From an uncultured Propionimicrobium sp. (GTDB lineage Bacteria; Actinomycetota; Actinomycetes; Propionibacteriales; Propionibacteriaceae): a stretch of DNA of 64,000 nt. Below, piece after piece: positions 44,262 through 54,200 of this stretch (positions within the stretch are counted from its first letter, which is position 1; each line of letters starts with the position of its first letter). The notes beneath the pieces are model-generated. The model made no database searches, was not told where the DNA came from, and saw only the letters and a list, made by a program, of their open reading frames with translations. Both the position numbers and the translations under genes were made by a program. The stretch lies in the NCBI GenBank assembly GCA_946221385.1, contig CAMIGX010000004.1, positions 106,190-170,189 of the forward strand. The letters run 5' to 3'.

Positions 44262-45860
44262 ATGACCGAGACGAATCAGGAATCTCAGGCCCGGCTCTAT
44301 CGCGGCCCTGAGGGCGTCTATGACGAAATGTTCGCCGCTGACGGCACCGTCCGGCCACCCTATGCGGCCGCCTACGACCTGATGCGTGACATGCCTGACG
44401 CGGAGCTGCGTGAGCGCTCGGAATATGTGCGCTCGCAATATCTAAATCAAGGCGTCACCTTCGACGTCGGCGGTGTCGAAAGTCCCTTCCCGCTAGACGT
44501 GGTGCCGCGAATCGTGCCCTACAGCGAATGGCAGGTGCTCGAATCAGGCATTCAGCAGCGCGTCACTGCCTTGGAAGCTTTCCTCGATGACGTTTACGGC
44601 CGCGGCGAGCTGTTCAAGGACGGCGTCATGCCGCGCAAGGTCATCACCAGCTCACCGCACTTCCATCGCTGCGCGGCTGGCATTGAACCAGTCAACGGGG
44701 TACGCATCCAGGTCTCGGGCACCGATCTGGTGCGTGGTGCGGACGGCACCTTCCGCGTCCTCGAAGACAATGTCCGAATTCCTAGCGGCGTTAGCTATGT
44801 CATCACCAATCGGCGTGCGATGGCTGCGGCTTGGCCAGAGATGATGGGCCGCTATTGGCTGCACAGTGTCAAGGACTATCCGACGATGCTGCTGCGTGCG
44901 CTGCGGATGGCTGCACCGCCGGGCGTCAGCGATCCCAATGTCGTGGTGCTGACCCCGGGTGTCTATAACTCGGCCTATTTCGAACACGCGCTGCTGGCGC
45001 GCATGATGGGCGTCGAGCTCGTCGAGGGACGCGACCTGTTCGTCGAGGGCGGCATGGTCAAGGCGCACACCACCAAGGGTTCGCAGCCAGTGCACGTCAT
45101 CTATCGCCGGGTCGATGATGATTTTCTCGACCCGGTGCATTTCCGTTCCGATTCCATGCTCGGCGTCGCCGGAATCTTGCACGCCGCGCGCGACGGCAAC
45201 GTCACGATCGCCAATGCCGTCGGCAATGGGGTAGCCGACGACAAGCTGGTCTGCACCTATGTTCCCGATTTGATCCGCTACTACTTGAATGAAGAGCCGA
45301 TCATTCCAGGCGTCGACACCTGGCGTTTGGAGAATCCCGTCGATCGTGAAGAGGTCATGGATCGGCTAGCTGAATTAGTCGTCAAGCCGGTGGACGGCTC
45401 TGGCGGCAAGGGTGTCGTCATCGGTCCGCGGGCGACCCAAGATGAACTCAACGCGCTGCGCCACAAGATCGACGAAGATCCGCGGCTGTGGATCGCCCAA
45501 CCGGTCGTCCAACTTTCGACCGTGCCGACGATCGTCGACGGTCGACTCGGTCCGCGTCACGTCGACCTGCGGCCCTTCGCGGTAAACGACGGCGAACGCG
45601 TGCAAGTCCTGCCCGGCGGCCTGACCCGCGTGGCGCTCAAAGAAGGCGAGCTGATCGTCAACTCTTCCCAAGGTGGCGGCTCCAAGGACACTTGGGTGCT
45701 GTTCAATGAGGGACCGCTGGGTCATGGTCAATCGCAGACGCAGTCTCAGCCCGGCGCTGGCGCGCAGAGCCAGACGCAGACGCAAAGCTCAGCCACCGGC
45801 ACGCAGACGCAATCACAGACGCAGTCTTCAGGAGGTGACCATGCTCAGCCGAATCGGTGA
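44262..45860 (+). CDS. Circularly permuted ATP-grasp type 2 protein
   Basis: A 532-residue ATP-dependent ligase-like protein (DUF404/DUF407). Motifs: YDEMF near the N-terminus, LEDNVRIPSGVSYV, LTPGVYNSAYFEHALLA, the Lys/Gly nucleotide loop VVKPVDGSGGKGVVIG, and NSSQGGGSKDTWVL. It probably forms a peptide-like amide bond to an unknown acceptor. The C-terminal 50 residues are an unusual Gln/Ser/Thr repeat tail (SQTQ units), absent from most relatives. First gene of a three-gene operon with alpha-E and a transglutaminase-like protein. Confidence 0.87.
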   Translation: MTETNQESQARLYRGPEGVYDEMFAADGTVRPPYAAAYDLMRDMPDAELRERSEYVRSQYLNQGVTFDVGGVESPFPLDVVPRIVPYSEWQVLESGIQQRVTALEAFLDDVYGRGELFKDGVMPRKVITSSPHFHRCAAGIEPVNGVRIQVSGTDLVRGADGTFRVLEDNVRIPSGVSYVITNRRAMAAAWPEMMGRYWLHSVKDYPTMLLRALRMAAPPGVSDPNVVVLTPGVYNSAYFEHALLARMMGVELVEGRDLFVEGGMVKAHTTKGSQPVHVIYRRVDDDFLDPVHFRSDSMLGVAGILHAARDGNVTIANAVGNGVADDKLVCTYVPDLIRYYLNEEPIIPGVDTWRLENPVDREEVMDRLAELVVKPVDGSGGKGVVIGPRATQDELNALRHKIDEDPRLWIAQPVVQLSTVPTIVDGRLGPRHVDLRPFAVNDGERVQVLPGGLTRVALKEGELIVNSSQGGGSKDTWVLFNEGPLGHGQSQTQSQPGAGAQSQTQTQSSATGTQTQSQTQSSGGDHAQPNR

Positions 45861-46785
45861 TTCGCTGTTTTGGATCGGACGCTACCTAGAGCGCGCCGAA
45901 GATTCGTCACGGATCTTGGACGTGCACCTGCAATCACTGCTGGATGATCCGACGATCTCTGAGGAATATCAGGCCACCGCCTTGCTCTTGGTCATGGGTT
46001 TTGCCCCAGCTTGGCTAGCCGAACGCGAAGTCAACGCCCAAGCGATCTTGGATCTGCTTTGTTACGACATTCATTCGCCGTCCTCGCTGCGCGCGGTCAT
46101 TTCGGCTTTGCGGGAATCGTCGCGCCGGGTGCGCGAAACGATCTCCACCGACCTCTGGGAGTCGGTCAACACCGCCTATTTGGAGACGATCTCAGCCTCA
46201 TTTGAGAAGATTCGTCCGATCACCGCGCTGCAACGGCTGCGACTGCGCTGCATACAATCCGCAGCCCTCGCTGACGAGACCATGACCCATGACGAGGGCT
46301 ATCACTTCATGATGTTGGGTCGAAATCTGGAACGGGTCGACATGACTTCCCGGCTGATCAGCACGGTAGCGGCGTCGAACAATCCGCGCTTTGCTTGGCA
46401 TCAAACGCTGCGCGCCTGCGGCGGCTATCACGCCTTCATCCGTACCCACGGCGGGGTGAACAGTTCTGAACTTGCCGCGCGCTTTTTAATCCAAGACCGC
46501 CGCTTCCCGCGTTCATTGGCATATGGTCTGCTCGCAGTTGAAGATTCTTTGGCGGCGATTGGCTCGTCGACCAAGCAGGACCTGATGGATCGACCGACGA
46601 TGCTCACCGGACGCACTCGCGCGCAATTGGAATATTTGGAACCCGACGAGTTGACCAAGGATCTAGCTTCCCGGATGGAGCAGATTCAACGCGCGGTCGC
46701 TGAGATAAGTTCTGAACTGACTAGGAAATATTTCGAGGGCGCTGACGCCCAGATGTGGACTAGGGAGGTGTTGACATGCGGCTGA
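45841..46785 (+). CDS. Alpha-E domain protein (DUF403)
   Basis: A 314-residue all-helical protein beginning MLSRIGDSLFWIGRYLERAEDS, with Glu-rich conserved helices and a VEDSLAAIG segment near the end. The domain always travels with circularly permuted ATP-grasps and transglutaminases; its function is unknown. ATG 45841 follows GGAGGTGACC and overlaps the end of the ATP-grasp gene by 20 bp. Confidence 0.87.
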   Translation: MLSRIGDSLFWIGRYLERAEDSSRILDVHLQSLLDDPTISEEYQATALLLVMGFAPAWLAEREVNAQAILDLLCYDIHSPSSLRAVISALRESSRRVRETISTDLWESVNTAYLETISASFEKIRPITALQRLRLRCIQSAALADETMTHDEGYHFMMLGRNLERVDMTSRLISTVAASNNPRFAWHQTLRACGGYHAFIRTHGGVNSSELAARFLIQDRRFPRSLAYGLLAVEDSLAAIGSSTKQDLMDRPTMLTGRTRAQLEYLEPDELTKDLASRMEQIQRAVAEISSELTRKYFEGADAQMWTREVLTCG

Positions 46786-47534
46786 GAATGATTCACCAAG
46801 CCGGATATGAGTTCGACTGCGAGCAATACAGCGTGCTCGGGGAGGCTCGGCTGCAGCCGCAGTTCACCCAACGTCAAACGATCCTGGCCAGCGATGTGAA
46901 CATCGAACCTACCGCTTGGCGGATGGATTACATCGATTACTGGGGTGCGCACGTCGTCGCCTTCAACGCGCATGTCGCGCGCGGTACTTTCAAAGTGACT
47001 GCCACCACAGACCTGGAGGTCGAGCTTTACGTTGAGGAGTCTGCGCCCGGCTTGGGTTGGGTCGGCTTGGGGGACGTCCAGGCGATGGATGCGCTCGCGG
47101 AATTCCTCGAAGTGGACGAAAACTACCTAGTCGATCCTGAGATTCAAGAGCTTCGTCAACAGGCGGCCGACCCGATGGCATTCCTGCATGGCTTGGGCTA
47201 TCAAGGCAAGCTGATGGGCGATGACGCGGCGCTGGACGACATGATCGCTGCACTGCGCTGGGCTGGCATTCCGACGCGCGTAGTCAGCGGATATCTGATC
47301 GACGCTGAGCTGCCCTTACGAAGCATCCGGGACGCTGCGGTGCATGGCTGGCTGCAAATCTGGGACGGCTCCTGGCTCGGCTGGGACCCTCGGCTAGCTT
47401 GCGTCCCCGACCAGCGGCATATCGTCATGGCGACGGCCCGGCAGCGCGCCGATATTCCGGTCTTGACCGCCGTCAATGATTGCGATCAACCAGCCCGGGG
47501 ATTCCAAGAAGTTTCCGTCGAACGCATCGCTTAG
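46776..47534 (+). CDS. Transglutaminase-like protein without the catalytic Cys
   Basis: A 252-residue member of the bacterial transglutaminase family that accompanies alpha-E/ATP-grasp genes. The N-terminal beta domain (1-100) and the strands IPTRVVSGYL, AVHGWLQIWDGSWLGWDP are conserved, so the His (in VHGW) and Asp (in WDP) are kept. The helix that normally carries GVCQDFAH reads GDDAALDDMIAAL: the nucleophile Cys is gone and about 30 residues are missing around it. It overlaps the alpha-E gene by 10 bp. Likely an inactive or binding version. Confidence 0.75.
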   Translation: MRLRMIHQAGYEFDCEQYSVLGEARLQPQFTQRQTILASDVNIEPTAWRMDYIDYWGAHVVAFNAHVARGTFKVTATTDLEVELYVEESAPGLGWVGLGDVQAMDALAEFLEVDENYLVDPEIQELRQQAADPMAFLHGLGYQGKLMGDDAALDDMIAALRWAGIPTRVVSGYLIDAELPLRSIRDAAVHGWLQIWDGSWLGWDPRLACVPDQRHIVMATARQRADIPVLTAVNDCDQPARGFQEVSVERIA

Positions 47535-47634
47535 CTATATCTCACGATTGCCGCCTGGCTTGATCTTGACTGCTCATCGGGAACGCTAAGACCCAACCGC
47601 TCGGCGCGTCGAACACCTACCCGCTGAGGCGACC

Positions 47635-47749
47635 GCGAGTTAATCAGGTCCCAGTTGCCGTAGCGAACGTAAAACGGAGCTTTTCGCGTATCGTCGTTGA
47701 ACGCGAAAAGCATAGAGTGAACGAGGCGACTGGGACCTGATTGACTCGC
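47635..47749. repeat. 115-bp nested inverted repeat between convergent cassettes
   Basis: Outer arms 47635-47655 and 47729-47749 are complementary over 21 bp with one mismatch (core AATCAGGTCCCAGT / ACTGGGACCTGATT). Inner arms GCTTTTCGCGT (47679-47689) and ACGCGAAAAGC (47701-47711) pair perfectly. It could be a bidirectional transcription stop, a structured RNA, or a small non-autonomous element; no target-site duplication is seen. Confidence 0.8.
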
Positions 47750-47776
47750 ACGCAATCTGGCGGACGACTACTTGAT

Positions 47777-48685
47777 TTAGTCCAAGCGGATGACGTCAAC
47801 GCCGACCTTGAGTTCGCTGTGTTTGGACTCGGAGAAGATGACGCCCTTGAGCGGGGAGACGTCGCGGAAATCACGTCCCCAAGCTGAGGTGATATAGCGC
47901 GAATCGACGAGGTGGTCGTTAGTCGGGTCCATGTCGATCCAGCCGACACGGGGGACTAGTACTGACGCCCAAGCGTGCGTCGCATCCGAGCCAGCGAGTT
48001 TTGGCTTGCCAGGCGGGGGATAGGTCTCGATATAGCCGCTGACGTAGCGCGCAGGCAGCCCGACCGCACGGAAGCAGGCGATCGCCAAGTGCGCGAAGTC
48101 TTGGCAGACTCCGGCCTGTTTGGCGATCACTTCGGGCAACGTGGTGCGCACATTGGTGGCGTGCTTGTCATATCTGAAATCGCGGTAAATCGTTCGGAAG
48201 ACCGCGTCAATCGCCTCACCCAATGGGCGGCTTGGCCACAGCAGGGTCGCCGCGAATTCCTGGACCACGGGCGCCAGAGTGACCAGATCTGAGGGCAGGG
48301 TGAAGATGCCCACCTCGGTCGGGTCGACGTCCGGGTCGGCGTGCAAGGCTTCGACCGCGTCAGCGACGCTGAGGTTGAGAGCTTCGAGGTCATGTTCGGG
48401 CATGTCCACTTCGACCACGCAGCTCTTGTAGACGTCCAAGAGCTGATGCGGGGTGCGGATTTCAACGTAATGGCTCAGATTGCCGAAGAAATCGACGTGC
48501 TGTTCAATCAGCGCCGGCTCGGGGGCGACTTCGATGAGCTCGTCGCTGACCTGCTGATATGGGGTCGGTCGGGTGCGCAGCACGGCTCTGGCCAGCGACA
48601 CGTTGACGTCCGCGTCATAGCGATAGGTCGTGCGATGGCGCACCTCATAGCGATGCGGCCCGTAATGCGGATTACTCGAGCTCAT
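47777..48685 (-). CDS. Transglutaminase-family protein (catalytic triad intact)
   Basis: A 302-residue protein: N-terminal beta domain (HRYEVRHRTTYRYD), then the papain-like transglutaminase core with Cys194 (GVCQDFAH), His238 (ATHAWA) and Asp253 (DMDPTN). It probably acts as a protease or amidase/acyltransferase on peptides made or tagged by the neighbouring ATP-grasp. ATG 48685 has AGGAGG 7 bases upstream and overlaps the preceding stop (ATGA), so it is the third gene of the leftward operon. Confidence 0.88.
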   Translation of the reverse strand: MSSSNPHYGPHRYEVRHRTTYRYDADVNVSLARAVLRTRPTPYQQVSDELIEVAPEPALIEQHVDFFGNLSHYVEIRTPHQLLDVYKSCVVEVDMPEHDLEALNLSVADAVEALHADPDVDPTEVGIFTLPSDLVTLAPVVQEFAATLLWPSRPLGEAIDAVFRTIYRDFRYDKHATNVRTTLPEVIAKQAGVCQDFAHLAIACFRAVGLPARYVSGYIETYPPPGKPKLAGSDATHAWASVLVPRVGWIDMDPTNDHLVDSRYITSAWGRDFRDVSPLKGVIFSESKHSELKVGVDVIRLD

Positions 48686-51219
48686 GACCAAGCCTCCTGA
48701 CCCGCGCTGACGTCAAAAGACTGCTGAACGGGCAGCGTGAAGTGCGTCTGGGCGAACGCATCTGACAGTCGCCTGGTCTGTTCGCCCAAGTCAGTCAGCA
48801 ATTCATGCAGCGGCTCGCGGCTCTTCGCGTACAGCTGCAGATGCTCGACGTTGCTGAGCTGCTCAGCGAGTTTGCGTGCTGCAGGCAGATTCCCCTCATC
48901 GCCGGCGACTTGCAGGGCGGCGACGAAGTGATCGAGCTGGAATTGCACTGAACGCGGATTTGTCGGGTCGAATAGCAACAGCTCGATCGCTGCTTCGGCT
49001 GGGTTCAGCAAGCCAATGCCAGCGGCGACGCGGCGATCATGGGTGATCAGCGAGTCGCCGGCGCGCAAGACCGAGGTCGCCAACAGACTCTCCGCGACCG
49101 GCGATTGGACGGTGGCCAGCGTCGCGCGCAGCAAGCTAATCGTCAGCTGGGCGCGCTCGATGCGCCGCCCAGCTTCTTGGAAAGCCCAAATCGGGTCACG
49201 GACGGTGGACTCTGCGGTCAGGCCGGCGAACGCCAGACAGGCCTGCAAGACAGCCTGCGATGTTGACGAAATGTCCACATCGGCGGGGTCAAAATCTTCC
49301 AATAGCGGACGCAGCATCGCTGCGACTACGCCCGCGCTTTCAACGCTGATCAGTTCGCGAACATTCTCTAAGACCGCGGCAGTCCGTTCTGCGCTACGCC
49401 GTAGCGAGCCGATCAATTCGGGGTCTGCCATCACGTCGATGAGCCAATCGTATTCGCTGTGGGTCTCGTCGAAGCTGGGCAGTTCGGCGCCGGTCACCGT
49501 CGACATTGCCTCCAGCACTGCGGTCATCGCCTGATGGCCGGGCGTGGCTTGCCGGAAGTGATTGTCTTCGACGGCTTGGGTGGCCATGATCAGCAACCGC
49601 GCGATGGCTTCGGTGCGTTCGGCATAGCGTCCCAGCCAATAGAGATCGTCAGCGCTGGACGGTGGCAGGTCTGGTAGCCGGGCGTCCACAGCAGCACCGA
49701 CGCCACGTTCACGCGGCAGGACGGGCAGCGGTTGGACGTCGTCACCAGTGCCTTCTAAGACCCAGACATCTTTAGCTAGGGCGCCTTCGGCATTAGAGAT
49801 GTGCCAGTCGTCGCTTTCCGCGGCGACGCGAGCCAGCCCGCCGGGCATGATCAGGTAATCGTCCCCGTGGGTGACCGCGAAGGTGCGCAAATTCACCCGA
49901 CGCGCTTGCAACCCATCAGCGCTGACGACCGGAGCAGTCGACGCCTGCGTCGGGACTTGCGCTGCCCACTTCCAGGGTTCGGCGCGCAGCTTGGCGACGA
50001 CCTCCTCGCGAGCGTTTTCGTCCAACAACCAGCCAGCGATCGGACTAGCGGTGCCGCGCGAAATCGGTTTGATGATCAGCTCATCGAGGTGGCTGATGGC
50101 GTGGCTCAGTCCGTTCGGCTCGCCGCACCACCAAGTCTGTGGCGATGGCAAGATCAGGTCTTCGGCCAAGATTCGCCGGGCGATTTGTGGCAGATATGGC
50201 GTCAGACCCGGATTTTCTAGAACCCCAGCGCCCAGCGGATTGACCACACTCAACCGGCCGCCCCGCGCTGCCTGCACGAGACCGGCGACGCCCAGCCGGG
50301 AGTCGCCGCGCAACTCCAGCGAATCCGACCAGTCAGCATCGACGCGACGCACCAAGACGTCGACCTGCTGCAGGCGGCCGGTGGTGCGTAGATAGATTCG
50401 TCCAGATTGCATCAGCAAGTCGCTGGCTTGGACCAGCGGGAAACCGAGCAGGCTAGCCAGCAAGGCTTGGTCGAAGGCGGTTTCGCTGGCCGGGCCGGGG
50501 CTGAGCACTACGACGCGCGGCTGGTCGACTTCGGGCGGTGCGGCGGCGAGCATCGCGTCGCGCATCACGTCATAGAATCCGCTCAGCCGATGAATCGGGG
50601 TGAAGCGATATTGGACGTCCAAGACGCGCGCCACCAGGCGTCGGTTGGCTAGCGCATATGCGACCCCAGAGGGGGCCTGCACACGATCCGAGACGACCTG
50701 CCATTCTCCGTCCGGTCCGCGTACCAGGTCGGTCGCGATATGCAGCAGCTGATGGTCGGTGGGCAGGCTGATACCGTCAAAGATCGGACGAAAACCCGCA
50801 TGCCCTACGATGACGTGCGCAGGAATCACCTTGTCACGCAGCAAGCTGCGCGGGCCATATAGATCCCGCAGCAGCGCGTCCAACAGCCTGGCGCGCTGCT
50901 CAAGCCCAGCGGCTAGCGGCTGCCATTCAGCTGCGGTGATGATTATCGGCAGCAGGTCCATCTGCCAAGCTTTGGCGGGCTTGCCGTCCAAAGCGCCGCC
51001 ATAGCTGACGCCGTCTTGACGAATCAGTCGACGCAAGGTGCGGTCGCGATTGACCAGCGATCCGGCGCCCTTGCTCAGCAACTTTTGGCTAAGCGGACCA
51101 TTTAGCAGGTCACTGGGCAGCCGCAGCATCTCGTCAATGCCGGTGACGCCGCTGCGATATTCCTCGACGAGTTCGATCTGCGGCTGCACATCCAGTTCCG
51201 GCAGGGTGTGTTGGCTCAT
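48682..51219 (-). CDS. Fused circularly permuted ATP-grasp and alpha-E protein
   Basis: An 845-residue protein combining a circularly permuted ATP-grasp (about 1-505) with an alpha-E domain (about 525-830, starting DDLYWLGRYAERTEA). The substrate-side motifs remain (APSGVAYALANRR, VVVLSPGPASETAFDQALLASLLG, ADLPLVQ-like region). The nucleotide motifs are eroded: IIKPISRGTASPIAG replaces the Gly-rich K-P-x-D-G-S-G-G loop, and NAEGALAKDVWVL replaces the GGGSKD sequence. Catalysis may be lost or altered. It is the second gene of the leftward operon (4-bp overlaps on both sides). Confidence 0.85.
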   Translation of the reverse strand: MSQHTLPELDVQPQIELVEEYRSGVTGIDEMLRLPSDLLNGPLSQKLLSKGAGSLVNRDRTLRRLIRQDGVSYGGALDGKPAKAWQMDLLPIIITAAEWQPLAAGLEQRARLLDALLRDLYGPRSLLRDKVIPAHVIVGHAGFRPIFDGISLPTDHQLLHIATDLVRGPDGEWQVVSDRVQAPSGVAYALANRRLVARVLDVQYRFTPIHRLSGFYDVMRDAMLAAAPPEVDQPRVVVLSPGPASETAFDQALLASLLGFPLVQASDLLMQSGRIYLRTTGRLQQVDVLVRRVDADWSDSLELRGDSRLGVAGLVQAARGGRLSVVNPLGAGVLENPGLTPYLPQIARRILAEDLILPSPQTWWCGEPNGLSHAISHLDELIIKPISRGTASPIAGWLLDENAREEVVAKLRAEPWKWAAQVPTQASTAPVVSADGLQARRVNLRTFAVTHGDDYLIMPGGLARVAAESDDWHISNAEGALAKDVWVLEGTGDDVQPLPVLPRERGVGAAVDARLPDLPPSSADDLYWLGRYAERTEAIARLLIMATQAVEDNHFRQATPGHQAMTAVLEAMSTVTGAELPSFDETHSEYDWLIDVMADPELIGSLRRSAERTAAVLENVRELISVESAGVVAAMLRPLLEDFDPADVDISSTSQAVLQACLAFAGLTAESTVRDPIWAFQEAGRRIERAQLTISLLRATLATVQSPVAESLLATSVLRAGDSLITHDRRVAAGIGLLNPAEAAIELLLFDPTNPRSVQFQLDHFVAALQVAGDEGNLPAARKLAEQLSNVEHLQLYAKSREPLHELLTDLGEQTRRLSDAFAQTHFTLPVQQSFDVSAGQEAWS

Positions 51220-54200
51220 GGCTGATCCACCAAATCCAGATCGCCGGGACGGCTGCCGAAATCTTCCGGCACCGGTTTGCTTTGTCGTGGGATCGGCCGT
51301 CCCTGGTCGACCCGGCGCAGGTCTAGCGTCGTCGGGAATTCGGGGCTGCCGCCGCCGTTGAGAATCTCTACTCGGCCACTGCTTTGCGACGCTTCGAAGC
51401 GCGCCGCGCGCCGCGCTTCAGCCTTAGCAGCGTTCATCGGATAGCGCTCATGGAAAGCGCCACCAGGATCGGTTACGTGATAACGCAGCCCGCCTAGGGA
51501 TTCACCAGTTCTCGAATCGACTAGGTCAAATGCCAGCGGAGAGTGCACGCCGATCGTCGGATGCAAGCCTGATGGCGGTGTCCAAGCTTTGAACCGCACC
51601 CCGCCCACCAGCTGATTCGCGTCCCCTTGCGAGCTGCTCGACCAATTGAGACTCGGGGATGGCGTCAATGGCACCGGGTGCCCATTGCAGACCAGCTGGT
51701 GACGGCCGTCGATCAGCCCGTGGGCGCTGATCTGCACCCGTTCGCAAGACGAATCGACATATCTCGCCGTGCCGCCAGAGGTCATGTCTTCGCCAAGTAC
51801 TTGCCAGGGTTCGATGGCCTGCCGCAGTTCGAGCTCAACGCCGTCGACGGTGCACGAGCCGAGCTTGGGGAAACGGAAGTCGACGAATACCTCAAACCAC
51901 GCCGGGTCGAAATCGACGGTGACGCCGTGCCTAGCCAGCGCGCTATTGGTCTCGACGATGACCCGGCGCAGGTCGTCAGCAGCAAATGCCGGCAGCAGAA
52001 ATTGGTCATGCAGTCGGGTGCCCCAGCGAACTAGCGGTGCATGCAAGGGTTCGAGCCAAAAGCGCAAGACCAGCGCACGCACCAACAGCCCCTGCAGCAG
52101 CGCCATGCGCGGATGAGGTGGCATTTCGAAGCCACGCAGTTCCAGCAGCCCCAAGCGTCCGCTGCGCATTGCTGGGTTATATAGCTTGTCGATGCAGAAT
52201 TCGCTGCGATGGGTGTTTCCGGTGACGTCAGTCAGCAGGTTACGCAACAGCCGATCGGTCAGCCAGGGCTGCGAGCGACGCTGCCGGTCGACGCGTTGTG
52301 CCTCCGTTTCGTCCCAGTTCATGTCAGCGGCAAGCTGAGCGGCGATGTCGTGATCGATTTGTGGATCGTCGGTCATCGCCAGCAGCTGCTGGAACGCGAC
52401 TTCTAGCTCATGGAGATTGTCTGGGCGGGATTCGTCCACGCGCGGGGCTTGGCTCGTCGGACCGACGAATTTACCGGAAAAGACATATGACAAGCCCGGA
52501 TGCTGCTGCCAATAGGTGAGCAGCGAGACCAACAGATCTGGCCGACGCAGCAGCGGCGAATCGGGCACTGACGGCCCGCCGAGCGTGATGTGATTGCCGC
52601 CGCCGGTGGTCGAATGCCGGCCGTCCAGATCGAAACGCTCAGCCACCAGACCCAGTTCCGCGGCCTGTGCGTAAAGGCTCTCGGTCAGTTCGACCTGCTC
52701 AGCCCAGCTGGCCACCGGATGCGCATTTACCTCGATGACCCCTGGATCTGGGGTGACCGAGAGACTCGCCAGCCGATCGTCGACGGGCAGCCCGTAGCCC
52801 TCCAAGACCACCGGCTCGCCGACCTTCGTCACCGCCCGCTCGACGGCCGCGAGGAGCTCGACGGCGTCGTCCAAGCGATCGATCGGCGGCAAATAGATAT
52901 GTGGTCGGCCGTCGCGCAATTCGACGCTGATCGCGGTGCGCGGGGCGTCCTCGACCTCAATGACGCGAGCCTGCCTGGGGTACAGTTCGTCGAGCCGTGG
53001 CAACCGACGTTCGGCGTCCCGGTCAGCGTTCAGCAGCCAGCTCGGCGCCACACCGGCGGCGACCGAATTCAGCGGCAGCCGGCTACCTAACGGTCCGTCA
53101 CCAGCGATCAGATGCAGCCGTTCACGGCGGGTTCGCCAATGCGTGGACGCCCACGGGGGACGAGGATCGCTGCGGTCGGCGTCGGGGTCCAAGAACAGCG
53201 GCAAGACCCAGCCGGCAGGTTCGTCATCGAGTTGCCGATCGAAATCCGCCAGTAACGTTCGTGGGCTGCTGGTGGTTTGGGGGGACGCTTCAGGCAGCTG
53301 CCCAGCGCGCAAGGCTTGGCCGACGGCATCCTCATAGGCGAGTACCACGAGATCGTCGTCAAAACCCAGCTGACTAGCTATTTCGCGAGCTAGCTCGGCT
53401 GCCTGCGCAGGCGTCGTCGAGCCACTGGTCCACGGATCGGCGAGTAGTTCTTGACGCTGCCATAGCGCGGCTTGGTCGCGTCGCCAAGAAAGCAGCAGCT
53501 GCCAGCGGGGCTGGTCTTCGCCGGGATACCACTTGCCTTGGCCGAGCTGAATGATGCCGCCCGGGGCGTAATGCGCCCGCAGCCGCTGGGCCAGTTGCAG
53601 CGCGCGGCTGCGCTTGTCGTCACCGTCCGCGCCGACCTGCCATTCGAGCTTGTCCGGCCCGTCAGCGGCGACGAAGGTCGGTTCACCGCCGACGGTAACC
53701 CGGACGTCCGCTGCCTCTAGTTGCTGGTCGATTTGCTGACCCAGCGCATTGACTTTCGTCCATTGTTCGTCGCTGATCGGCATGCTGGGCCGGGCTTCGT
53801 CCACGATCCGCCGGATCTGATTGTGAAAGCTGAATTCGACGTCCACCGCTTCGGTCGCGCCTTTGATCGGCGCGGACGCTGACGGTTCTGGTGTCGCAGA
53901 CAGCGGAATGTGCCCTTCGGCGGTCACCAGACCCGAGGTGGCGTCCAGCCCCAGCCAGCCGGCGCCGGGAATGAAGACTTCAGCCCAGGCGTGCAGATCG
54001 GTGAAATCTGTGCTGCCAGGACGATCGTCCTCAGCCAAATTGATCAGATAACCAGATACGAACCGTGCCGCCAAGCCGAAGCGACGCAAGATCGCGACCA
54101 GCAGCCACGCCGAATCCCGGCAAGAACCGCTCCGCCGCTCCAGGGTTTCGGCGGGGGATTGCACGCCGGCTTCCATCCGGGTGCTGTATTCGATGGCCGC

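Noticed and set aside
45730..45835. CRISPR-like or satellite repeats
   Set aside because: The repetition is short, irregular and in frame; it encodes the SQTQ tail of the ATP-grasp protein.
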